64,000 nucleotides of DNA from Granulicella cerasi. GTDB taxonomy: Bacteria > Acidobacteriota > Terriglobia > Terriglobales > Acidobacteriaceae. The position numbers were made by a program, and so were the translations under genes. Location: the NCBI RefSeq assembly GCF_025685575.1, contig NZ_JAGSYD010000002.1:248001-312000 (forward strand). The letters are read 5' to 3'. Below, one piece after another: positions 42,653 to 51,382 of the stretch. How positions within the stretch are numbered: the first letter of the stretch is position 1; every line of letters begins with the position of its first letter. The notes beneath the pieces were generated by a model. It was not told the DNA's origin. It did not search any database and worked only from the letters and a program-made list of their open reading frames with translations.

Positions 42653-44008
42653 TTACTCAACTTCACCGCGAGTGAGCTTCACGCGCACTTTCTCGATCAG
42701 GCGATCAGTCGACTCCATCACCTCGATGCGCAGCGGACCGTCCTCCACCACCTCGCCCGGCAGCGGAATATGCCCAGCCATCTCACTCACCAGGCCGCCC
42801 ACCGTCGTCGCATCATACTCTGCCAGCAGCGGCGTCAGGCTCTGCTCGGCAATCTCCGCCTCGGGCGCCATATCCGCACCGTCCTCGTCGTCGCCGTACT
42901 CGCCATCATCTTCCGTTTCCTTCTCTTCCATGAAGAGCTCGCGCAGGCGGCTCACATCAAAGGACCCCGGCAGCACCCAGCTTCCGTCCTCTTCCTTCAC
43001 CGGAGCATCATCTTCGGCCGTGTCGTGCTCGTCCTCAATGTTGCCGACGATCGCCTCCAGCAAGTCCTCAATCGTCACCAGACCGGCCACGCCGCCATAC
43101 TCATCGATCACGATGCCAAGGTGCTGCTTCTTACTCTGCATCTCGCGCAGCAGCTCATTGACCTTCTTCGTCTCCGGCACAAACGCCACAGGCTTCTGCA
43201 GGCTCGCCACCGTACGACGCTTCGCATCTTCGTCCTGCACCTTCAGCAGATCGCGCGCAAAAGCCACGCCCGAAATCTTGTCCAGCGACTCGACATATAC
43301 CGGCACGCGCGAGAAGCCGTGCTCATTCACCGCCGTTGTAAATTCCTCAAGCGACATGCGGCTCGGCACCGCGAAGATCTCCGGCCGCGGCGTCATCACT
43401 TCGCGCACGATCTTGTCGCCAAACTCCACGACGAGGCGCACCAACTCGCGGTCCTCTTCGTCCAGCACACCCTCTTCTTCGCCCGCCTCGAGTAACGCAT
43501 CCACCGCTTCGCTCGGATGCTCGTCCTCTTCTTCCTCTTCCTCTGCGAGTGCCGCGATCGAGAGCACGAGGCTCAGCGTCAGCGTGATCGGCAACGCCAG
43601 ATAGAAGAGCGCCTGCACGACCCAGCGAATACGGATAACCCATTCGCCACGCGTGCGCGTGAAGAAGATCTGCGGGATCAGACGATCGAAGATCACCAGC
43701 ACCAGCAGCAGTTCGAAAACAGCCGTCGCGATCGTGCTCGTGGAACGCGCCTCCACGACACGTAAACGAATCGCCAGCAGGAACGCGATCGCCAGCAACA
43801 GCAACTGACGCAACACCGACGCCGACAACGCCGCAGACTCCGGCGCCAGCTTCAGCTTCGGCTCCACGCGCCGCTCCCACACGTCGATGTTCTCCGTGTA
43901 CTCGCGCGAGAGGAATTTACCCATCTCGAAGTAAATGCGATCGATGTAGGCGGTCAGCGCCAGCAGGCACAACAGCACGAGAAAGACGATGCCGAAGGTC
44001 GCATTCAT
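42653..44008 (-). CDS. HlyC/CorC family (CNNM + CBS) membrane protein
   Basis: A protein of 451 residues. Three or four hydrophobic segments (about 5-20, 63-85, 90-112 and 130-152) form a CNNM-like domain. A paired CBS module lies at about 205-325 (DKIVREVMTPRPEIFAVP and HLGIVIDEYGGVAGLVTIED). A C-terminal CorC_HlyC domain covers about 350-445 (SWVLPGSFDVSRLRELF), interrupted by a 20-residue acidic insert. Family members are linked to Mg2+ and Co2+ efflux. The gene overlaps ybeY by four bases (ATGA type), which implies coupling. Confidence 0.9.
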   Translation of the reverse strand: MNATFGIVFLVLLCLLALTAYIDRIYFEMGKFLSREYTENIDVWERRVEPKLKLAPESAALSASVLRQLLLLAIAFLLAIRLRVVEARSTSTIATAVFELLLVLVIFDRLIPQIFFTRTRGEWVIRIRWVVQALFYLALPITLTLSLVLSIAALAEEEEEEDEHPSEAVDALLEAGEEEGVLDEEDRELVRLVVEFGDKIVREVMTPRPEIFAVPSRMSLEEFTTAVNEHGFSRVPVYVESLDKISGVAFARDLLKVQDEDAKRRTVASLQKPVAFVPETKKVNELLREMQSKKQHLGIVIDEYGGVAGLVTIEDLLEAIVGNIEDEHDTAEDDAPVKEEDGSWVLPGSFDVSRLRELFMEEKETEDDGEYGDDEDGADMAPEAEIAEQSLTPLLAEYDATTVGGLVSEMAGHIPLPGEVVEDGPLRIEVMESTDRLIEKVRVKLTRGEVE

Positions 44009-44520
44009 CGGCGTGCCGCCTTCTTCGCAGCGTCTTTCATAGCCTGCGTCTTCGGCGCTTCCACGCGCGCGATCAAACCGTTGGGTAGACGCAGCTTCTT
44101 GCGAAGTTCCGCTTCGCGCGCTGCCATCTCGCCGCTGTCCACCTCGTGGTCCATACCGTTGAGATGCAACATGCCATGCAACAGCAGCACGCGCAGCTCC
44201 GTCGCCAGATCATGCCCATGTTCGTCGGCCTGCTTCTGCGCAGTCTCGAGCGAAACCGCAAGATCGCCCGCAGTAACCTCGGCGAGCTCTTCCATCGCAG
44301 GAAAGCTCAACACATCGGTGGCTTTGTTTTTGCCGCGATACTCGCGGTTCAACCGCCGCAACATGCGGTCGTCGGCAAGCAGCACAGCGATCTCACCGCG
44401 CAAGCCGACCTGCGTTTGCGCTGCGCGAACAAATCGCGAGAGTCCGGCCTTCGACAGCCCGAGCTCCCGCCACGGATCGCTTGCTTCAGCAACGCTGCGT
44501 GGGGGTTCCAACGTAATCAT
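44005..44520 (-). CDS. ybeY: Endoribonuclease YbeY
   Basis: A zinc-dependent endoribonuclease of 171 residues involved in 16S rRNA 3' maturation and ribosome quality control. The H-x3-H-x5-H zinc site is seen in LLLHGMLHLNGMDHEVD, and LNREYRGKNKATDVLSFP is the other conserved block. I chose ATG 44520, preceded by GAAGGC; a GTG/ATG-type start at 44565 would add 15 residues and enter the upstream repeat region. The C-terminus has a Lys/Ala-rich tail. Overlaps the CorC-like gene by four bases. Confidence 0.93.
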   Translation of the reverse strand: MITLEPPRSVAEASDPWRELGLSKAGLSRFVRAAQTQVGLRGEIAVLLADDRMLRRLNREYRGKNKATDVLSFPAMEELAEVTAGDLAVSLETAQKQADEHGHDLATELRVLLLHGMLHLNGMDHEVDSGEMAAREAELRKKLRLPNGLIARVEAPKTQAMKDAAKKAARR

Positions 44521-44557
44521 GGTTGCCTTCGATGCTATCGCATCGAGCCGCCGCCCT

Positions 44558-44594
44558 ACTGACATTCTGAGTCAGCGACTCGCTGACAGTCTGT
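44558..44594. repeat. Short intergenic repeat element, copy B
   Basis: ACTGACATTCTGA (44558-44570), then a perfect palindrome GTCAGCGA-C-TCGCTGAC (44571-44587), then CTGACAGTCTG starting at 44583. The CTGACAnnCTG units are again 24 bases apart, as in the copy at 29034. It lies between phoH and ybeY. Confidence 0.6.
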
Positions 44595-44687
44595 AAGGAG
44601 CATCAGGACCGCTTCGACGATCACTCGCAGGCGGTCGATCTAAACTCGCCATCTCTACTCCGGCACGTTGAACTGTGCCAAACGCAA

Positions 44688-44728
44688 ACGCCCCACTCGC
44701 GACGATGAAGCTGTCACGAATGGGGCGT
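44688..44728 (-). terminator. Possible terminator after phoH
   Basis: An 8-bp stem (ACGCCCCA at 44688-44695, TGGGGCGT at 44721-44728) with a loop of about 25 bases, 13 bases beyond the phoH stop. The minus-strand tail TTGCGTTTG is only mildly T-rich. If active, ybeY would need its own promoter. Confidence 0.45.
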
Positions 44729-44740
44729 CCGCAGTGGATT

Positions 44741-45772
44741 CTAGTGCTTGGTAAATGCGCCCGGCTTCGTCGGTTCACGCTTCGACACCGGCCCCGCGGC
44801 TTCGATACCCAGCGGCAACTGTTCGGCAGCCTTGTAGGTGTCGTAAGCGCGGACAATCCGCTGCACCAGCGCATGACGCACCACATCCACCGCTTCGAAG
44901 TGACAGAAGCGAATGCCTTCCACGCCGTCGAGCACATGCAGCGCTTCATACAGTCCGCTCTTCGACGCAACAGGCAGATCGATCTGCGAAAGATCGCCTG
45001 TGATCACTGTCTTCGAGCCATTGCCGAGACGCGTGAGGAACATTTTCATCTGCTCATTGGTCGTGTTCTGCGCTTCGTCCATGATGATGAACGCATCGTT
45101 CAACGTACGACCACGCATGAACGCCAGCGGCGCTATCTCGATGACATTCGTCTCCAGCATCTTGTCGACCTTCACCGGGTCGAGCAGATCATAGAGCGCG
45201 TCATACAGCGGACGCATGTATGGGTCGACCTTCTCCTGCAGCGAACCCGGCAGGAAGCCGAGACGCTCGCCCGCTTCCACCGCCGGACGCACCAGGATGA
45301 TGCGCGAAACCTTCTTCGCCAGCAGCGCGCTCACCGCCATCGCCACCGCAAGATACGTCTTGCCCGTACCCGCCGGCCCAAGGCCAAAGACCATGTCGTT
45401 CGCCTCAATGGCTTCGACATACTTGCCCTGGTTCGCCGTGCGCGGGCTCACGAGCTTCTTCGTTCCCGCCGAGCGCTGCTTGCCGCTATCGATCAGTCCA
45501 CGCAGCGTCGCCGTAGGATCGGCCACAACCATCTTCAGCAAGCCATGCAGCTCGCCGTTGTGCGGGTGAACGCCCGACTTTCGGAGCGTCTCAAAGTCGT
45601 TGAAGATGCCTTCCACACGCGCCACATCTTCCGCAGCGCCCATGATCTGAATCGACTCAGAACGCAGGTCGATCTGCACATGCAAACCATCTTCCATCAG
45701 GCGAAGGTTCTCGTCGCGCGTGCCATACAGCGGCTCAATACCGGGCGTAAGGGGAAGTGACTTTTTCACCAA
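44741..45772 (-). CDS. phoH: PhoH-like ATPase
   Basis: An RNA-helicase-like ATPase of 343 residues. Walker A GPAGTGKTYLAVAMAV and Walker B AFIIMDEAQNTT, plus LVRPAVEAGERLGFLPG, MFLTRLGNGSKTVITGD and ASKSGLYEALHVL, are classic PhoH blocks. It usually sits next to ybeY, as here, and is linked to RNA metabolism. The start is TTG 45772 or GTG 45769, with GGAGG 12-15 bases upstream. A 220-base spacer with repeat element B separates it from ybeY. Confidence 0.94.
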   Translation of the reverse strand: MVKKSLPLTPGIEPLYGTRDENLRLMEDGLHVQIDLRSESIQIMGAAEDVARVEGIFNDFETLRKSGVHPHNGELHGLLKMVVADPTATLRGLIDSGKQRSAGTKKLVSPRTANQGKYVEAIEANDMVFGLGPAGTGKTYLAVAMAVSALLAKKVSRIILVRPAVEAGERLGFLPGSLQEKVDPYMRPLYDALYDLLDPVKVDKMLETNVIEIAPLAFMRGRTLNDAFIIMDEAQNTTNEQMKMFLTRLGNGSKTVITGDLSQIDLPVASKSGLYEALHVLDGVEGIRFCHFEAVDVVRHALVQRIVRAYDTYKAAEQLPLGIEAAGPVSKREPTKPGAFTKH

Positions 45773-46123
45773 AGGCGTACCTGACCTCCGTCAGAGGACT
45801 GCTCAATATTGGATGTGCGTGAATGAGATCGGATGCCCGCACCGCAGACCGGCCACGCGAAGAGTTTCGCGTTCTGCAGTACCGTCACCGAGTTGGCGTA
45901 GGTTGCCAATGGAGGAGCGATCTTGCCGAAACAATAACCCCCAGTACCTAACTCGTCAAGAGAAAGCTGTGTAAATACCGGCAGAAACCTGAAGAAGCCA
46001 GAGATCAACCCGTCAACCGAGCTGAATACTGCTAATCGATGGCAGCGGCGATGAAAAGGCGCTAAGTCACGCAAAACTCTTACAAATAAGCCTCGAAATC
46101 TTGTGACATACTTGGCCACAACC
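45773..46123. other. 351-base intergenic region
   Basis: No convincing gene. It is less GC-rich than its surroundings and has many stops in all frames. It holds a 7-bp perfect hairpin, ACGCGAA/TTCGCGT (45855-45872, four-base loop). Minus-strand open frames crossing it have no coding character. It must contain the phoH promoter and that of the small membrane-protein pair. Confidence 0.5.
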
Positions 46124-46393
46124 ATGCCTCGTTGGATATCAAGTTTGCGACCTCCATTGATCTCGCTCATAGCGTGGTCGGTTTCTCTCCCTGCTGCATG
46201 GCTTCTGATCGGACTCCCTGGCTCTTGCGGATTCACCGGAAGGTTCGGCGATGCGGTGGCGAGTGTCATTGGGTTTGGCGCAACATTCATCGTTGCGATA
46301 CTGCCACTTCCACTCATCTTCCTCAGCGCATTTTGGCTAGTTCTGGTTCTCGGCGTCCGCGTTCAAAAGAGAGGTCTCCGTGCCTCGAGTTAA
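46124..46393 (+). CDS. Small membrane protein, first of a tandem pair
   Basis: A protein of 89 residues with two hydrophobic helices (about 8-30 and 46-76) joined by a loop containing PGSCGFTG. The C-terminus is basic (RVQKRGLR). I chose ATG 46124; a GTG at 46103 is possible. Its end overlaps the start of the next gene by 14 bases, and both begin MPR and carry the same PG-x-CG-x-TG loop, which suggests duplication. No family is recognised. Confidence 0.5.
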   Translation: MPRWISSLRPPLISLIAWSVSLPAAWLLIGLPGSCGFTGRFGDAVASVIGFGATFIVAILPLPLIFLSAFWLVLVLGVRVQKRGLRASS

Positions 46394-46676
46394 TTTCGAC
46401 CCGAAGATGGCACTCAAGAGCTTGGCCACCTGCGTTGGCGCGCTCGTTCTGTTGACGCCCTTCTTCGGCACGCCCGGAATTTGCGGGCTCACTGGCGGCA
46501 TCATGGCGAAGCTCTTCCCCACGAGCGATTTTGTAGGGATCAGTGGAGTGGTTCTCTTCTTCGCGACGCTGCTTTGCGCAGCCATTAGCATCGTTTGGCT
46601 CATCATCGCGCTGATCGTATACGGCATACGTGCCGCCAGAGCCCAAGAGCGTGACATTTCCCGCAAAACCCCATAG
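46380..46676 (+). CDS. Small membrane protein, second of a tandem pair
   Basis: A protein of 98 residues with two hydrophobic helices (about 12-32 and 52-84) and the loop PGICGLTGG. The GTG start at 46380 has AGAGAGG about six bases upstream, inside the preceding gene, so translation is probably coupled. The C-terminus is basic (RAARAQERD). The role is unknown; the Cys may be periplasmic or lie at a helix boundary. Confidence 0.5.
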   Translation: MPRVNFDPKMALKSLATCVGALVLLTPFFGTPGICGLTGGIMAKLFPTSDFVGISGVVLFFATLLCAAISIVWLIIALIVYGIRAARAQERDISRKTP

Positions 46677-46804
46677 AATCAAACCTGCAGAGGCGCGGCT
46701 TGCACTGTCGTTGATTCCGCTCTCGCGGAGTCCGTCATCGGCCACCAGTCTGCATCCCATTTTCCCGACAACCGGGCAAAAAGAAAGTGTAGGAAACCCT
46801 ACCC

Positions 46805-47077
46805 ATGGCAAATCACGTATCGTCCCTGAAGCGCGCTCGTCAAACCGAGAAGAAGACCGCCGTTAACCGCGCCAACAAGTCCAAGCTCCGTGGCACGCTC
46901 CGCCTCATCCGCGAAGCAATCACCGCTGGCAACAAGGAAGCCATCGTGGCTCAGTACCGCGTTACCGTGTCGATCCTCGACAAGAGCGTGCAGAAGGGTG
47001 TCCTGCACAAGAACACCGCAAGCCGCTACAAGAGCCGCCTGAACGCACGCGTCAAGGCTGCTGTCGTCAAGGCATAA
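46805..47077 (+). CDS. rpsT: 30S ribosomal protein S20
   Basis: A basic protein of 90 residues. [20 protein letters not shown] at the start, [14 protein letters not shown] and [19 protein letters not shown] are the standard S20 blocks. It binds the 5' domain of 16S rRNA. The length is typical. It is monocistronic, with a terminator directly downstream. Confidence 0.97.
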   Translation: MANHVSSLKRARQTEKKTAVNRANKSKLRGTLRLIREAITAGNKEAIVAQYRVTVSILDKSVQKGVLHKNTASRYKSRLNARVKAAVVKA

Positions 47078-47099
47078 GCTCAGTTCCAAAGCATTTCGA

Positions 47100-47127
47100 A
47101 ACGGTCAGCCTTCGGGCTGGCCGTTTT
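47100..47127 (+). terminator. Terminator after rpsT
   Basis: A GC-rich hairpin (AACGGTCAGCC at 47100-47110, GGGCTGGCCGTT at 47114-47125, one bulge) with a TTC loop and TTTT tail, 23 bases after the stop. Confidence 0.85.
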
Positions 47128-47182
47128 CACTTGTGCGTCACGTTCCGGCTCCGGCAAAATGTATCGCATCAGGAGACATTCA

Positions 47183-47602
47183 TTGAACCGCGCCCTTGTG
47201 CTTTCCTTTTGCTGCGCTTTCCTTACAGGCTGTGGTGCCTCACCGAACTCCACCTCATGCGTGCCGCAGGGCTTCCTTATGGATGCGAAGCCCGTCGTTC
47301 TTCCGGAACAGATGCCGGACCACACTCTTCCGGCCCCCGGCAATCAGATCGAATTCGAGGCGGCGAAAGGCGCGACGTACGGCCCGAATTGCGTCACATC
47401 GATGCTTCTTCATGTCGTGCCAGCCCAATGGACGACATCGGACCCAACCAACGTCAGCATCACCAACACGACCGATAGCAACGGAACGTCTTATGGTCTG
47501 GCGACCTGCAAGGGAACCACGCAGGCTAATGCCACCGTAACCGCCACCATCACCGACTCCGGCTTTACTCAGTCGATCCCTATCCCCATCACCTGTAAGT
47601 AG
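47183..47602 (+). CDS. Small lipoprotein with Ig-like strand pattern
   Basis: A lipoprotein of about 139 residues. From a TTG start at 47183, AGGAG lies seven bases upstream and the signal peptide is well formed, ending LTGC. The ATG at 47159 would add eight residues but has no clear ribosome site. The mature part has about four Cys and a pattern W.TSDPTNVSI...YGLATCKGTTQANATVTATI that resembles bacterial Ig-like (BIG2) domains. Probably outer-membrane anchored; the function is unknown. Convergent with the next gene, stops adjacent. Confidence 0.62.
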   Translation: MNRALVLSFCCAFLTGCGASPNSTSCVPQGFLMDAKPVVLPEQMPDHTLPAPGNQIEFEAAKGATYGPNCVTSMLLHVVPAQWTTSDPTNVSITNTTDSNGTSYGLATCKGTTQANATVTATITDSGFTQSIPIPITCK

Positions 47603-49141
47603 CTAATTCCGCGGCGGCAACTTGTCCTGATATTCCGCCTTCTCGCCGGGGTTCAGCAGCGTCGGGCGCTTGCGGGGACCGGTCGCGTCTCCCAGCGTTC
47701 CCGGCTCTGCGCCGGATGCTGCAGCGACTGCGCCCTGCCCTGCCTCGGTGCTTGAGGCGATCGGCGTCTGCAAGCTCGCAGCCACCTCCGGCGGGGCCTC
47801 CGCCAGGCGCGACAACGACACCTTCGCATCACCCACGGTCGGCGGAGCGAATTTGTTCACCTCGGCAAGCTCCGCGAGGTCCTTCTTCGACGGCGCTGGC
47901 AGGTCGTACAACTGCAACTCATCGCCCTCCAGCACCACAAGCTCGCGGCCATCGGCGGTGAGGTCAAAGTTCTCGGCCGTCTCCATCACCGGCGAGAGCG
48001 CGAGCTTCAGCAACAGGTCACCGCTCTCCGACTGATACACACGCACTTCCTGGTCGAACGCAGGGCGCGCGCTGGGATCGGGCTGCATCGTTCCCGGCGC
48101 CGGAGAGCCGACCGCGGCGCGGCGAAAGCTCATCGCAAAGCGGCCCGCCGCAGGTGCGGTGATGAAGCTCGGAGTCTCCGGAAATGCGGGGAAATCCTCT
48201 TCCCAAACTTCATGCCCGTCGAAGCCCAGCACCTGCACGCGAGGGTCCTGACTGATGCCCTGGCAGGAAATCACCGCGAACTGCGAGTGCGACAGAAGAC
48301 GCGCTCGCGGCGGACAAGCCGACGGCATCTCCCCCATAGCCACCGGCTTCGCCCCGCCAAAGGGGTTGAAGCTGAAGGCCCACACATTGCGGTTCTTTTC
48401 TTCAGTCCACAGATATCCATCCGCGTTCATCGGCAGCGCAATCGGAATCGCAGCCTTCACCGCTCCCGCCGGATGCGTCTCGCCGTCTTCGCGGACGCGG
48501 AAATAGCTCATCAGGTATTCGGCCTTCGGCTGGTTGTCGGAGGTTTCCCCGAGCTTCACCACAGGCCCATGCTGCTCCTTCGGTGGAAGCTGGCGAATCG
48601 CGGCGAAGATCTGGCTGTCCGGCGAAGGAATGATGCTGATCGGCTCTCCCGGCCAATGCTCAAACGCCTTGCGCAGGAAGGGATCCTTGCCGCCCATCTG
48701 CGCGCGCACGTCCATGATGCTGAAGAGCTTGCCCATGCGCACGACGAAGCGGCCATCCCCCAGCGCCCAGAGATAACGCGCATGGTCGTGCAGTAGCCAC
48801 TCGGTAGTGGCGACCACGCTGCCGCTCGGCAAAGTCAGAATCGCCGCGGTCACATTGCGTGCATCGCTGTCGCGCTCCTGCAGGTCCGACCGCTTGACCA
48901 GCGTGCGCGAGGAGTACGTCACCAGCAGATGCTCGCTGTCGACGAAGTCCACCGTGAACATCGACGCGCCCACATCAAGCAGGCGTCCGCCCACGGCCGG
49001 AGCGCCGAAATCCGACAGCTTGATGCGCGCTACCGGCTCCGGAGCCTTGCTCTTTTTCGGCGCACTGGCACCACAGACCAGCGAGCCAGCCAGGCCCGCA
49101 GCCGAAAACATTGCGCACGCCTTTTGCCACGCTCGCCGCAT
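47603..49141 (-). CDS. Secreted protein of unknown function, possible beta-propeller
   Basis: A protein of 512 residues with an N-terminal signal-like segment (about 1-25, with a Cys in LVCGAS that could be lipidated). The body has repeated strand-turn patterns typical of propellers (LLVTYSSRTLVKR, RYLWALGDGRFVVRMG, VWAFSFNPFGGAKPV, VQVLGFDGHEVWEEDF, LVVLEGDELQLYDLP). The C-terminal 90 residues are Pro/Ala-rich and likely disordered. I used ATG 49141, which has GAGG six bases upstream; the longer frame overlaps the M13 promoter. No active-site motif was recognised. Confidence 0.6.
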   Translation of the reverse strand: MRRAWQKACAMFSAAGLAGSLVCGASAPKKSKAPEPVARIKLSDFGAPAVGGRLLDVGASMFTVDFVDSEHLLVTYSSRTLVKRSDLQERDSDARNVTAAILTLPSGSVVATTEWLLHDHARYLWALGDGRFVVRMGKLFSIMDVRAQMGGKDPFLRKAFEHWPGEPISIIPSPDSQIFAAIRQLPPKEQHGPVVKLGETSDNQPKAEYLMSYFRVREDGETHPAGAVKAAIPIALPMNADGYLWTEEKNRNVWAFSFNPFGGAKPVAMGEMPSACPPRARLLSHSQFAVISCQGISQDPRVQVLGFDGHEVWEEDFPAFPETPSFITAPAAGRFAMSFRRAAVGSPAPGTMQPDPSARPAFDQEVRVYQSESGDLLLKLALSPVMETAENFDLTADGRELVVLEGDELQLYDLPAPSKKDLAELAEVNKFAPPTVGDAKVSLSRLAEAPPEVAASLQTPIASSTEAGQGAVAAASGAEPGTLGDATGPRKRPTLLNPGEKAEYQDKLPPRN

Positions 49142-49254
49142 CTTGAACCTCAGATATCTTTTACTCTGGCACAGACGGGGCGACATGCTCAAACGAGCAC
49201 AGCCGTTTCCGTTCGTTCCACGAAACTTAACACCCCGGAAAGCGAGCCCCATCC

Positions 49255-51318
49255 TTGCGCCTCAAATTTAGTGTTCTCGCCAGTACCGCGGCCCTGCTGC
49301 TTTCACCTCTCGCGCTCCAGGCGCAGGCTCCCAGCACCGCCGCACCCACCGAGATCCCCAAGCCCTCTCCGCTTTTCGACGCCGCCGCGATGGACCGCAC
49401 CGCCGATCCCTGCACCGACTTCTACAAGTTCTCCTGCGGCAACTTCGCCAAGCTTCATCCGATCCCTAACGACCAGGCCTCGGTCGATCAGTTCTATCTG
49501 CTCTTCAACGTGAACACCGCGCGCCTGAACGCCATCCTCAGCGACCTCAGCAAGCCCGGCACCAGGCGCACCGCCATGGAGCAGAAGGTCGGCGATGATT
49601 ACGCCGCATGTATGGACACCACGCGCATCGAACAGCTTGACCTGAAGCCGATCGAACCGCTGCTCGGCGAGATCGACCGCGTCTCGCTTTCGGGCCTCAC
49701 CTATCTCGCCGGCGAGTTGCAGCGCATCGGTGTCAACGCCTTCTTCAGCTTCGGCGAGTTGCAAGATTTCAAGGACTCGACCAAGCAGATCGCGTTCATC
49801 GATCAGGGTGGGCTTGGCCTGCCCGAGCGCGACTACTACACGCGCACCGGCGACGCCGACAAGAAGCTCCGCGATCAGTACGTCGAGCACATCACCAAGA
49901 TGCTCTCCTTCATCGGCTACCCGCCGCAGCGCGCTCTCTTCGAGGCGAAGAACATTCTGGCTTTCGAGACCAAGCTTGCCGAAGCACAGATGACCGTCAC
50001 CGAACGCCGTGACCCGATGAAGATCTATCACCCGGAGACGCTCGCGCAGTTCAACGAGCTGGTACGGGTGCCCTTCGCGCCGTTCTTCGAGGCCATCCAT
50101 GCTCCGAAGTTCGACACGCTCAACAACGCGAACCCCGATTACTTCCCGAAGCTCGTCGCAGCTATTCACTCCACGCCTATCGATACCCTGCGGGCTTATC
50201 TGCGCTATCAGCTCGTCACCACCTACGCGCATGATCTTCCGCAACGCATTGATGCCGAAAACTTCCGCTTCTACGGTACGGTGCTGAACGGTCAGCCTGT
50301 GCAGCGCGCGCGCTGGAAGCGCTGCTCGAACATGGTCGACGGCTCGCTCGGCGAAGCTCTCGGTGAAGCCTACGTGGACCGCTACTTCGCTGGCGACTCC
50401 AAGGCCAAGGTGCTCGCGATGGTGCATGACATCGAGACCTCGATGGACCGCGACATCAACACCCTCGACTGGATGAGCCCGGAGACGAAGGTCAAAGCCA
50501 AGGCCAAGCTCAACCTCATCACCAACAAGATCGGCTACCCCGACAAGTGGCGCGACTACTCGAAGCTCGAGATCTCGCCGTCGGACGCGTTCGGCAACGA
50601 TCGCCGCGCCAAGGCGTTTGAGAACGATCGCGTGCTGGACAAGATCGGCCAGCCCGTCGATCGCGGCGAGTGGAGCATGACGCCGCCGACCGTCAACGCT
50701 TACTACGATCCGTCGATGAACAACATCAACTTCCCCGCCGGCATCCTGCAGCCTGCGTTCTACGACGCAAGCTCGAATGATCTCGCCGCAAACTACGGCC
50801 ACATGGGCGCGGTCATCGGCCACGAACTCACGCATGGCTTCGATGATCAGGGCGCGCAGTTCGACGGCCAGGGCAACCTCAAGGACTGGTGGAGCGCCGA
50901 TGACAAGAAGAAGTTTGAGGAGCGCACCGGCTGCCTCGCCACCGAATATGGCGGCTTCACCGCCGTGGACGATGTGAAGGTCAACGGCAAGCTGACGCTT
51001 GGCGAAAACACCGCGGACAATGGCGGTGCGACGCTCGCTTTCATGGCTTACCTCGACGCCGCCAAGGCGGCGGGCGTGGACGTGAACGCTAAGGTCGACG
51101 GCTTCAACGGCCCGCAGCGTTACTGGATCGCCTTCGCCCAGAACTGGTGCGAGAACTCACGCCCCGAGACGATCCGCCAGCAGGTGCAGACCGATCCGCA
51201 TTCTCCCAGCCACTTCCGCGCCAACGGCGTCGTCGTGAACCAGCAGGAGTTCCGCAAGGCCTTCGGCTGCAAGGCCGGCACGCCCATGGCTCCGGCCGAC
51301 GCCTGCCGCGTCTGGTAG
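49255..51318 (+). CDS. Secreted M13 family metallopeptidase (neprilysin/PepO type)
   Basis: A protein of 687 residues with a signal peptide (about 1-23). DPCTDFYKFSCGNF at about 51-64 is the M13 N-terminal mark. The zinc site HELTH (in GAVIGHELTHGFDDQGAQFD) and the third ligand Glu in LGENTADNGG (GENxAD) are intact, as is NAYYDPSMNNINFPAGILQPAF for substrate binding. The C-terminal CRVW ending is the family standard. It cleaves peptides on the amino side of hydrophobic residues in the periplasm or outside. The start is TTG 49255. Such enzymes are numerous in Acidobacteriota. Confidence 0.95.
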   Translation: MRLKFSVLASTAALLLSPLALQAQAPSTAAPTEIPKPSPLFDAAAMDRTADPCTDFYKFSCGNFAKLHPIPNDQASVDQFYLLFNVNTARLNAILSDLSKPGTRRTAMEQKVGDDYAACMDTTRIEQLDLKPIEPLLGEIDRVSLSGLTYLAGELQRIGVNAFFSFGELQDFKDSTKQIAFIDQGGLGLPERDYYTRTGDADKKLRDQYVEHITKMLSFIGYPPQRALFEAKNILAFETKLAEAQMTVTERRDPMKIYHPETLAQFNELVRVPFAPFFEAIHAPKFDTLNNANPDYFPKLVAAIHSTPIDTLRAYLRYQLVTTYAHDLPQRIDAENFRFYGTVLNGQPVQRARWKRCSNMVDGSLGEALGEAYVDRYFAGDSKAKVLAMVHDIETSMDRDINTLDWMSPETKVKAKAKLNLITNKIGYPDKWRDYSKLEISPSDAFGNDRRAKAFENDRVLDKIGQPVDRGEWSMTPPTVNAYYDPSMNNINFPAGILQPAFYDASSNDLAANYGHMGAVIGHELTHGFDDQGAQFDGQGNLKDWWSADDKKKFEERTGCLATEYGGFTAVDDVKVNGKLTLGENTADNGGATLAFMAYLDAAKAAGVDVNAKVDGFNGPQRYWIAFAQNWCENSRPETIRQQVQTDPHSPSHFRANGVVVNQQEFRKAFGCKAGTPMAPADACRVW

Positions 51319-51336
51319 TCGTCTCGTGGAAACAAG

Positions 51337-51366
51337 AAGGCCGGGCATGCAGCCCGGCCTTTCCTT
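51337..51366 (+). terminator. Terminator after the M13 peptidase gene
   Basis: A perfect 10-bp stem (AAGGCCGGGC at 51337-51346, GCCCGGCCTT at 51352-51361) followed by TCCTTTT, 18 bases after the stop. It lies between convergent genes and may serve both. Confidence 0.85.
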
Positions 51367-51382
51367 TTGGTTTTCGTCACGC

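Noticed and set aside
45766-46317. 183-codon minus-strand frame covering the 351-base gap and the first small membrane gene
   Set aside because: No ribosome site and no coherent composition; the plus-strand pair with matching motifs is more convincing.
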